Shown one piece after another: positions 7,345 through 14,320 of a DNA stretch of 17,029 nucleotides (the first letter of the stretch is position 1; every line of letters begins with the position of its first letter). The notes under the pieces were generated by a model. That model did no database searches. It was not told where the DNA came from and saw only the letters and a list, made by a program, of their open reading frames with translations. Source of the stretch: CAYLYP01 sp964387795 (GTDB taxonomy: Bacteria > Bacteroidota > Bacteroidia > Bacteroidales > UBA7960); NCBI GenBank assembly GCA_964387795.1, contig CAYLYP010000068.1:1-17029 (forward strand), in the 5' to 3' direction. The position numbers were made by a program, and so were the translations under genes.

Positions 7345-7384
7345 ATTTCAAGATTTCATTTGATTGTTGTGTCGTCCAGCCATT
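7345..7384. other. Leader of the 292-aa cassette
   Basis: A short stretch between the gene start and repeat D. An upstream ATG at about 7356 opens a three-codon frame only. No promoter box of TAnnTTTG form is seen. Confidence 0.4.
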
Positions 7385-7704
7385 GCCCATAACGTTAGGG
7401 ATTTTATTCACTGTTTCCCCGCACAAAAATATCAAAAAAGCGATAAATGATAATGTTTTAACAGAAAATGTTTTAAGCGCTAATGGGGAAATAGTGAATA
7501 AAACAAAGTGAATCTAGCCGTGCTGAATTCTTTATCAGGAAAGCTTCACCTCCATTCTTTCCTTTAAAATCCATTCCCAAGCCCTTTAAAAACCATAGTA
7601 CTATCCTGGGGGATGATTTCAAGCTGGGGTTATTAGCTATCGCTCATTAGCTGGTGCAACATGCTGGGTCGTGCCGACCACATGAAGCCCTATTTATTAG
7701 CGTT
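7385..7704 (-). repeat. Long attC-like repeat, copy D (most complete)
   Basis: Left core GCCCATAAC (7385-7393) then GTTAGGG; right end CCCTATTTA then TTAGCGTT (7697-7704). L-box pair TAGGG/CCCTA. An internal long hairpin has arms 7401-7420 and 7485-7504 (18 of 20 positions complementary plus one G-T) around a 64-base loop. A small hairpin GGTCG-TGC-CGACC lies at 7667-7679. The minus strand of the loop carries TATTTTTG (7431-7424), a possible promoter box, kept in all copies. Confidence 0.8.
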
Positions 7705-7737
7705 TCGTTGTTTTATCTTTATACACTTCTTGCAGAT

Positions 7738-10700
7738 TTAGTAACTTATTCCAAGTATTGTCAACGCACTGAAATAGCTTTCTAAAACTAATTCAAGCTT
7801 TACACCCATTAGTTTGAACTCTTTCTTTAGAAGTAACTCAGTTATACGGTACGGCTTTTCCGTACTTTGTCCTTTTAAAAGATTGACAAGCGCACTTGTT
7901 GATTCTTGTTTAAACAAATCAATAGGCATAACAGGATTCAAAGCCATTTGCTTCAAAAAACCGACAACTGTAAAAATTGTATTTTTGTTTGGAATCAATC
8001 TTAACGCTGTATTATTGATACAATGAGCATAATTATTAGGTTGGTCTTTAAGTTTCTTATTTAATTCTTGAATTAAAATATTTGATTGATATGTATGACC
8101 AACGTATTTGTTTTTTACAAATTCAACGTAACATCCATCGCTACCATGTTCAGTTGATTTAACATACAATTCAGAACTTATTGTTCTTCTACTTTGAATA
8201 GGAAGAAACTTAAAATATATGGAATCGTCAGTTAAGAGAATACGATTTTCTTTTTCCATTACAAACGAAAGATTCTCAATCATAAGATTCATGAATGTTT
8301 CGCTTTCTATCTTACCTTCTAATTTGCGAATTAAATCGAGCTTACTTGCGACAATTGTTTCAGAACAATTCGAATCTATCCATTCTAAAAGCCGTTGCAA
8401 ATATATAACATTACTATTGGAAGCATCTTCAGGAATTTTATCAGCAGTAACACCATCCAGTGTAATATTTATTGACATCTTTTCTTTAGGTTCAAGCTTT
8501 TCCTGTTTTAGAAATGCACGTATATATTCTACAACTCCTTTCGCAATTAGAAATTTATGTTCAAATACGATGTTGTGTTCTCTTGATATTTGATGTAAAA
8601 TGAGTAATGAACTAAAATCAATTACAATTTCAACATCGTTCGTTAAGATGTTCTTTGGATAATAAATCATTGGAACTTGAGTAATGCCATCTTTAAAACT
8701 TATTAAGTTGAAATAACCTCCTAAATAATTTGAGAAATATATTTGAATGATTATTTCAGTAAATGATAAATTAAAATTGTAATAGTTCTTAAAGGCGTCA
8801 TCTTGTCTGTCTTTTTGAATTGTTCCTTCAGCTCCAAATAATTCCATTAATGTTTTATTCAAGCCCTCTGGTGAAGTATCTTTAAATTCAATTGATTGCA
8901 TTGGAAAGCCTGAATAGGGATTTGATTTTACATCCTCAAGTATCTCATCATGTAAGCAGAGATATTTATCCATTATTCTAAGTATTTGAACATTATCAAT
9001 AGTTTTAACCATTGGGCGTTCAATACTAACTATCTCTCCAGTTTTATGACCAATTAACTTTTCAGCTAGGGAATTCCCTTTATTGATTTTTAAGAATTTA
9101 GTTTCATTGTTAATTGAAAATTTGACATAAGTGCCTAAATCAACAATTTCTTTTTCTTGTATAAGTTCTATTGGCATTTGCGTTGTCGCAAAGAAATAAT
9201 CCATACGAGCTTGAATATTGCCAGTATCGGTCGCTCTGTTGTATAAAATATCTAATGCGATTTGATAAAACTTATTTTCAATTAGGACTCTACTTACATT
9301 TTGAACATGACCATAGAATTTAAAATCGAGTGTTTTAAATACTTCAGCAAGCTCTTCAATTTTCTTTGTTTTTTCTTTAATATCTATTTCATTTAACGCA
9401 ATTAGTTTAAGCACAAGGAAAGATTCATCGCTCGGATGTTTTGACAAGTATTTCTCTGAAATAATTAGGCATCTATTCCAATCGGGTAATTGGCGACAAA
9501 CATCAGCTTCAATTCTCAATAATTCTTCATTAAAGGAGAACCCATTTCTCCAAATTGCCAATAATTCAAGAAGTTCCTTGTGATTAGAAAGCGATTTTTC
9601 AAGAGCAAGAATATAAAAGTATAAATCACGAGATTGCTTGTCCTTAGAAATATATTTCCTAAATGATGATATCGCCAAATCCCACTTTTCAAGTACAAAA
9701 CATGAATAGGGGATATAGAATTTAATGCTAGATTCAAGCTTAAATATTTCGTCTTCAATTGACTGTAAATCCTGAATATTATTTTCTACATTTTCTCTTT
9801 TGAGAATTTGAATAATGGAGGTAACTAACTTTCTTAATTCTTCTGTTTCAAAATCTTTGTCGGTCAAAAAATCTGCAACCTCAATATCATTTATTCTATT
9901 ATTTTCATACAGAGTTACAGGAATCGATAAAATACTTTCGCTTGAGTTAAAATCAATTTTAGTTATTGAGTTAAGAAGTTCCTTGGAAACCCGTATGTAA
10001 TTTTCAATATCAGACTTTTTAAGGAAACAAAAGGCTTCAAGATGGATAGTTTCAATAAACTTAGTTTCTTGCTTATTAATAACAGCTATTGCTTCATCTA
10101 CTTCGCCAATCAATTGAAGAGAATTTGCTAACATCATCAATAGAGATATGTCATGTTTATTTATTGCATCATATAATGACCTCATTTTAAGCACAGACTC
10201 CCTACTTTCAGTCAAAACAAATTCTGAAAAGTAGTAACAATATTCAACTGTTTTATAATTGTTTAATATCTCTGATTCAGACACCTCATTTAAAAAATGT
10301 CCTAGTATTTTATTGATATTTTTTATGAAATTTATATCATTTGTTTGATTTCTGGTAAATATAATAAACGGGGCTCTTAACAATTTTGAAAGAGTAATCT
10401 CAATAACAAATAAAGTTTTTTTGTAATTAGTTAAAGTAAGAGGTTCTTCGTCGTAACTTTCATTTAAGAATTCATATTTATTGAATATTTCCATTTGAAG
10501 TTCAAAATCGGTACCATTTAATATATTTAGGTAAACCAATCTTTTAAAGTTCCAATCATTTCTAACCAATGGTGGAGTTTCCAAAATGTGGGATTCTAAA
10601 TTCTTACCTTCATCAAGGATAATTTTAATTGCCCATGCCACCGAATTATATTCATCATACTTTAAAATCTCATCAATTAAATTATTTGATTTCTCTTTCT

Positions 10701-11442
10701 CCCCAGTTTTTGCATACGAATAACAAGCCTTTTCTTTGATTTGAATCGTAGCAGAATTTAAAAGATTGGCTTTGATATAGCTTTGATACATTTCTTTTGC
10801 CTTGCCAATTAATTCATAGCACTGAGCTTTCAAAAATTCAATAGATGATAATAGGCTGTTAGAAGGTTTTACATTATTTGTAACAAAACTTTCTTCAAGT
10901 TTAAGAAGCAGGTTTAGTGCCGTTTTAGGTTTGAAGTTTGAAATGCTTTCTTTATAAACTATAAGTTGTCTTTTCCATTCTTCTTCAAGAAGCGCACTAC
11001 TTTCAGGAAGGTTATTCTCTATAAAATCAGTAAGTTTTTTATTTGTGTCTTCAACAGTGTCTTTTATACTTGAAAGAAATGATACCTCTGTTCTATATCT
11101 TTCTAAATCCTTGACCTCTTTAATATAATGGTATGCTGCACTATATTGAGCTAATGCTTCATCAAACTTCTCAAAAAATGAATTTAATTCAGGACTTTGG
11201 TTGTTTATGTCAGCCAGAAGTTCTGGCTCTGCAATAAATTTATCAAGAGTTCTTTTAATTTCATTTCTCTTCCTTTCTCGAATATCATCATTTTTGCACC
11301 AAGAAATTAAAGCTTTCTCAAATGCGTTCTTGATTTCTTTTTTAACAGTCCCTTGTGATTTATTATAAATGTCTAGAGCAATTCCAGCAGCTATGCTTAT
11401 TCCAAAAGAAGAGAGCGGTTCCATGATATTTATTTTAGGCAT
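7738..11442 (-). CDS. 1234-aa TPR protein with GreA/B-C-like and PIN-like C-terminal regions
   Basis: Residues 1-30 (PLSSFGISIAAGIALDIYNK) are weakly hydrophobic, followed by a coiled region to about 170. Residues 170-700 are helical repeats of TPR type (A-Q-C-Y-E-L, CYSYAKTGEKEKSN, YILALEKSL). Near 765-805, LGTYVKFSI...LIGHKTGEIVSI resembles the FKBP-like C-terminal domain of GreA/GreB. Near 930-1080 are VEIVIDFSSLLILHQ and RILLTDDSIYF, spaced acidic residues like those of PIN ribonucleases, followed by YVGHTYQSN. I read it as TPR sensor/scaffold + GreA/B-C + PIN effector, an architecture I associate with bacterial conflict systems; the domain calls are by eye. It fills a ~3.8-kb cassette alone, very large for an integron cassette. 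The leader is about 66 bases after TTAGCGTT. Confidence 0.7.
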   Translation of the reverse strand: MPKINIMEPLSSFGISIAAGIALDIYNKSQGTVKKEIKNAFEKALISWCKNDDIRERKRNEIKRTLDKFIAEPELLADINNQSPELNSFFEKFDEALAQYSAAYHYIKEVKDLERYRTEVSFLSSIKDTVEDTNKKLTDFIENNLPESSALLEEEWKRQLIVYKESISNFKPKTALNLLLKLEESFVTNNVKPSNSLLSSIEFLKAQCYELIGKAKEMYQSYIKANLLNSATIQIKEKACYSYAKTGEKEKSNNLIDEILKYDEYNSVAWAIKIILDEGKNLESHILETPPLVRNDWNFKRLVYLNILNGTDFELQMEIFNKYEFLNESYDEEPLTLTNYKKTLFVIEITLSKLLRAPFIIFTRNQTNDINFIKNINKILGHFLNEVSESEILNNYKTVEYCYYFSEFVLTESRESVLKMRSLYDAINKHDISLLMMLANSLQLIGEVDEAIAVINKQETKFIETIHLEAFCFLKKSDIENYIRVSKELLNSITKIDFNSSESILSIPVTLYENNRINDIEVADFLTDKDFETEELRKLVTSIIQILKRENVENNIQDLQSIEDEIFKLESSIKFYIPYSCFVLEKWDLAISSFRKYISKDKQSRDLYFYILALEKSLSNHKELLELLAIWRNGFSFNEELLRIEADVCRQLPDWNRCLIISEKYLSKHPSDESFLVLKLIALNEIDIKEKTKKIEELAEVFKTLDFKFYGHVQNVSRVLIENKFYQIALDILYNRATDTGNIQARMDYFFATTQMPIELIQEKEIVDLGTYVKFSINNETKFLKINKGNSLAEKLIGHKTGEIVSIERPMVKTIDNVQILRIMDKYLCLHDEILEDVKSNPYSGFPMQSIEFKDTSPEGLNKTLMELFGAEGTIQKDRQDDAFKNYYNFNLSFTEIIIQIYFSNYLGGYFNLISFKDGITQVPMIYYPKNILTNDVEIVIDFSSLLILHQISREHNIVFEHKFLIAKGVVEYIRAFLKQEKLEPKEKMSINITLDGVTADKIPEDASNSNVIYLQRLLEWIDSNCSETIVASKLDLIRKLEGKIESETFMNLMIENLSFVMEKENRILLTDDSIYFKFLPIQSRRTISSELYVKSTEHGSDGCYVEFVKNKYVGHTYQSNILIQELNKKLKDQPNNYAHCINNTALRLIPNKNTIFTVVGFLKQMALNPVMPIDLFKQESTSALVNLLKGQSTEKPYRITELLLKKEFKLMGVKLELVLESYFSALTILGISY

Positions 11443-11500
11443 TTGATTTGGATATCTTTATATGTCATAGTTATCTAAATGCGGCGTCTTTTTTATAATG

Positions 11501-11817
11501 AACGCTAACGTTAGGGATTTTATTCACTGTTTCCCCGCACAAAAATATCAAAAAAGCGATGAACAATAATGTTTTAACAGAAAATGTTTTACTTGCTAAT
11601 GGGGTAATAGTGAATAAAACAAAGTGGATCTAGCCGTGCTGAATTCTTTATAACAGCTCCACCCCCACTCTTTTCTTTAAAAACCCATTCTCAAGCCCCA
11701 TAAAAACCATAGTGCTATCCTGCGGGATTAGTTCAAGCTGGGGTTATTCGCTATCGCTCATTAGCTGGCGCAACATGCCGGGTCGTGCTAACCACATGAA
11801 GCCCTATTTATTATGCA
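11501..11817 (-). repeat. Long attC-like repeat, copy E
   Basis: Left core AACGCTAAC (11501-11509) then GTTAGGG; right end CCCTATTTA then TTATGCA (11811-11817). L-box pair TAGGG/CCCTA kept. The left arm matches the start of the TPR cassette (TTAGCGTT at 7697) in all eight bases. A few bases are deleted within the tail (about 11650-11665) relative to copies C and D. Confidence 0.8.
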
Positions 11818-11823
11818 CAGTAA

Positions 11824-13095
11824 TTATTTTACATACTTATCAAGTTCATTAGCCATTTTTAAATATAATTCTAATTCAGTTTTTCCACTCTTTGTTTCAA
11901 AATATTCAATCCCTTTTACTCTTGAAGTCTTAAGGTTATCAATATGCATATTCGCATTTACAAGTGGAATTATAAAATCATTATTATTTATGTCTGACTT
12001 CCTATTTCTGTCAATTATTTGCTCAAATCCTGATTTTATATCTTTAATGTCAATGGTAAAATTTTCCGAGCCATCAAATGTGAAATAAAAGAAAGAATTC
12101 AATAAATCTGTATCTAAATCTTGACTATGATTATAATTTACAAAAAATGCAATATTTATCTCATGGTCATTATTTAATTTGTTGGTATTCCAGTCACTAA
12201 AGTCTTTTGTTGAAGGAAAAACTATTCCTTTATAATCATGCTCAAGCAATGCCGCTGTTATCATTTGAGGTAAAACGTACTCCGGAATAAATGTGCCTTT
12301 TTGCTCCGTAGGAAAAGTTAAAATGTGAGATAGAATTGTCTTTTTAATATCAATAATAATTGTAGAATGATTAGGTGTAACATGATTATCAAAATAACTT
12401 ATTCTAGAACCACTTTCAAATATTGCTGGAAGGCTTTTATACAAAAGATTAAATAGCATATTCTTGATTTCATAAATTCGGTGCCCATAGTATAAATAAT
12501 ATTTAGGTAAGAAAGCGGCAAATGATAAGTTATCATAACTCTCATTAAGTTCTTTCTCGATACTAAAAACTGAATTAGAAAGATATAACATCGGTTGACC
12601 TGTAATACTAAATCTTTGGTTTCCTATCAAGTGCCTTTTACTAAAAGGAATATGAAATAGTTCTTTAATATCTTTTGTGTCAAATATACCATCATTCTTT
12701 CTAGCACGGAATAAAAGTCGAGTATAAGAAAGTGCTCCTTCTGAGTCCATTAAAAGGTTGTTTTCATTTAAGAAGCTCCAAAATCTATCTAATGCGATTT
12801 TATTACTTTGAGAAATATAGCATAAATAAATCTCTCTAAGTTCATCAAAAGTGCTTTCAATTATATTAATATTCCGTTGAAGATTTTGAAGTAAATCATC
12901 ATTCCATTTAATATATTCCGCTGAAGTACTTCTATAAGCACAGTCACATTTACTTACGCTAATTAAATTTTTAATCTCATTTATATACAGCTCTTTATAT
13001 CGCGTTATTTTATTTTCAAAACGATTAATACCAAAGCATTTCCTTTTTAATTCTTTTTGAAAATCATCTTCTGAAAAACATGCTATACATTTCAT
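11824..13095 (-). CDS. RES-domain protein (probable NAD+-consuming toxin family)
   Basis: 423 aa. The RES signature is visible: LLFRARKND (about 127-135), then after a short insert GNQRFSITGQPMLYLSNS (158-175) with R161, G166, Y171 and an acidic SIEKEL (178-183), followed by FIPEYVLPQMITA and YKGIVFPSTKD (287-297). RES proteins such as the toxins of RES-Xre modules degrade NAD+. This one is longer than the ~150-230 aa toxins and has an N-terminal extension with cysteines (MKCIAC, CDCAY) that may bind zinc, resembling the larger RES proteins of Bacteroidota. No Xre-type antitoxin is adjacent. It is alone in its cassette, starting only ~40 bases from the boundary. Confidence 0.6.
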   Translation of the reverse strand: MKCIACFSEDDFQKELKRKCFGINRFENKITRYKELYINEIKNLISVSKCDCAYRSTSAEYIKWNDDLLQNLQRNINIIESTFDELREIYLCYISQSNKIALDRFWSFLNENNLLMDSEGALSYTRLLFRARKNDGIFDTKDIKELFHIPFSKRHLIGNQRFSITGQPMLYLSNSVFSIEKELNESYDNLSFAAFLPKYYLYYGHRIYEIKNMLFNLLYKSLPAIFESGSRISYFDNHVTPNHSTIIIDIKKTILSHILTFPTEQKGTFIPEYVLPQMITAALLEHDYKGIVFPSTKDFSDWNTNKLNNDHEINIAFFVNYNHSQDLDTDLLNSFFYFTFDGSENFTIDIKDIKSGFEQIIDRNRKSDINNNDFIIPLVNANMHIDNLKTSRVKGIEYFETKSGKTELELYLKMANELDKYVK

Positions 13096-13129
13096 ATCTG
13101 ACTAAATTTTTCTGGTCTCTCATTATTTA

Positions 13130-13432
13130 GCATAACCTTAGGGATTTTATTCACTGTCTCCCCGCACAAAAATATCAAAAAAGCGATAGAAAATAATGTT
13201 TTAACAGAAAATGTTTTAAGTGCTAATGGGGTAATAGTGAATAAAACAAAGTGAATCTAGCCGCACTGATCTTTTTATCAGAAAACTTCACCTCTATTCT
13301 TTTCATTAAAAATCTATTCTCAAGCCCTTTAAAAACCCATAGTGCTATCCTGAGAGTTTAGTTCAAGCTGGGGTTATTCGCTATCGCTCATTAGCTGGAG
13401 CAACATGCCGGAGTGTGACATTTATTAGTGCC
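13130..13432 (-). repeat. Long attC-like repeat, copy F
   Basis: Left core GCATAAC (13130-13136) then CTTAGGG; right end GACATTTA then TTAGTGCC (13425-13432). The left arm matches TTATGC of the RES cassette. The last ~20 bases before the right end have diverged (no CCCTA), so the L-box pairing is lost on this side. The long internal inverted repeat is intact. Confidence 0.78.
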
Positions 13433-13958
13433 TGACAATTTTTTTATCGTCAGTGTATGTTTTAATCAATCGAATAGTCTGCATCAACTCAGTGTTATAA
13501 CGTCCACTCTTTTCTATTTTTTCATAGATGTCAGGAATTATGTCATCGAAATACCAAATCTCACTTTCAAATCCGAATTTGAGTAATCGGTCTTTCATTT
13601 CGTTTTCTATTTGTTGTCTTTTTTCAGTGGATTTTCCAAATAGACTATAAGTTGTAATAAATATCTTTATTGTCGGCTTATTTCCTATGATACTTCTAAT
13701 TGCTTCTTGTCTTTCAGGTTTTACTAGCTGTTCAACAAACTTATTAAAGTCTGTGTCATTCTCAAGGTTCTTTTGAGAAATTGTATATGCAGACCTAAAC
13801 TTGACTTCTATATCATAGTATTTATCTTCATCTGGGTTATATGCCAACAAATCTATATTACTGTAATTAAATGGAACTTTAAATGAAATATCAGACATAT
13901 AAAACCATTTCTTTACTGTCTGTATGTATTGAGCAATTATTTCTTCGTTGACGTCCAT
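13425..13958 (-). CDS. Small PD-(D/E)XK nuclease-like cassette protein
   Basis: 177 aa from ATG 13958 (MDVNEEIIAQYIQTVKKWF); a frame open to a TTG at 13988 would add ten residues. The ATG is preferred because A/G-rich sequence (AAACGAAAAG) precedes it. SNIDLLAYNPDEDKYYDIEVKFR has the D...ExK pattern of the PD-(D/E)XK fold (D of IDLLAY, then E and K of IEVK), followed by a helical region and KIFITTYSLFG, a likely core strand. I take it as a predicted nuclease-like protein; specificity is unknown. The stop codon TAA is inside the core site GGCACTAA of repeat F. It is the only gene in a short cassette (about 590 bases) and its terminal arms TTAGTGCC/GGCACTAA match perfectly. Confidence 0.65.
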   Translation of the reverse strand: MDVNEEIIAQYIQTVKKWFYMSDISFKVPFNYSNIDLLAYNPDEDKYYDIEVKFRSAYTISQKNLENDTDFNKFVEQLVKPERQEAIRSIIGNKPTIKIFITTYSLFGKSTEKRQQIENEMKDRLLKFGFESEIWYFDDIIPDIYEKIEKSGRYNTELMQTIRLIKTYTDDKKIVRH

Positions 13959-14008
13959 ATCTTTTCGTTTCTTTATTAAATATTCCAAGCATTACTGTCA
14001 GAACACTT

Positions 14009-14096
14009 GGCACTAATCTTTGGGATTTTATTCCTCCCCGCACAAAAATATCAAAAAAGCGATAGATATTAATATTTTAACATAAAATGTTTTAAC
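14009..14096 (-). repeat. Long attC-like repeat, copy G (half)
   Basis: GGCACTAAT (14009-14017), CTTTGGGATTTTATT, a deletion of the TCACTGTTT segment, then CCCCGCACAAAAATATC and the loop sequence to about 14096. From there the sequence switches to the fragment shared with 4787-4925. The right-hand ~200 bases and second core site are absent, so this site cannot form the outer stem. Confidence 0.75.
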
Positions 14097-14277
14097 TACC
14101 AAAGGTAACCGCTTTCTGAAAACCAGACCCTTCGCAAATGAACTTTGAATTTAAAAACCCTCCGAAATCTACCCATCCATCTGCTCTAAAGCATCTATCC
14201 TTTCCCAACATCTTTTGGAAGACTGAAGTTAATACTCTATCGATTCTTGCCTCTAGAGTTGCTTCATTTACTGCCAT
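14092..14277 (-). pseudogene. Gene remnant of unknown family, second copy
   Basis: 61-codon frame: MAVNEATLEARIDRVLTSV, then FQKMLGKDRCFRADGWVDF, GGFLNSKFICEGSGFQKAVTFGS. Residues from FQKM onward match the decayed copy at 4787-4925, which has a frameshift, so this is the better-preserved copy. The frame ends in repeat G sequence (TAA), so its natural C-terminus is probably lost. It starts 43 bases after the end of the helicase gene. I do not recognise the family. It may be a real small gene, but the junction with a half repeat suggests a recombination scar. Confidence 0.4.
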
Positions 14278-14320
14278 AAAAAAATGATTAATGTTTATTA
14301 CACTATATATATTTCATAAA
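14278..14320. other. AT-rich gap after gajB
   Basis: Very AT-rich; I see no hairpin followed by a T-run that would make a convincing terminator. Confidence 0.4.

Larger units (their letters stand above)
88..14096 (-). mobile_element. Integron-like cassette array with long attC-like repeats
   Basis: Seven copies of a ~300-bp repeat and one 136-bp attC-like element separate single genes or small operons that all run leftward. Each unit starts, on the minus strand, with TTRRRY-like bases and ends with their reverse complement just before the next repeat; five of six testable units match perfectly over 6-8 bases. Inside this the repeat ends carry TAGGG and CCCTA, which can pair as an L box. This is the arrangement of integron cassettes and their attC sites. 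No integrase, attI or Pc promoter is in the window. By cassette polarity the integrase should lie to the right of 17029. The sites are about twice the usual attC length and one unit is about 3.8 kb, so a related but non-classical system remains possible. Confidence 0.65.

Noticed and set aside
1444..7511. Plus-strand frames in several repeat copies reading HKNIKKAI...NVL...NG.IVNKTK, which look like a conserved peptide
   Set aside because: The similarity follows from the repeat itself. Changes between copies alter amino acids freely (I/M, N/D/E/G, YCI/LSA/LLA), copy G has a stop in this frame, and the segment coincides with the arms and loop of the hairpin. There is no consistent start codon.
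88..14096. CRISPR array
   Set aside because: Repeats are ~300 bp with gene-sized intervals; there are no short regularly spaced repeats and no cas genes.
88..14096. The 300-bp repeat as an insertion sequence or MITE with target duplications
   Set aside because: Flanking bases are not direct duplications. They are inverted matches across the gene interval, not across the repeat, which fits cassette arms and not transposon target sites.
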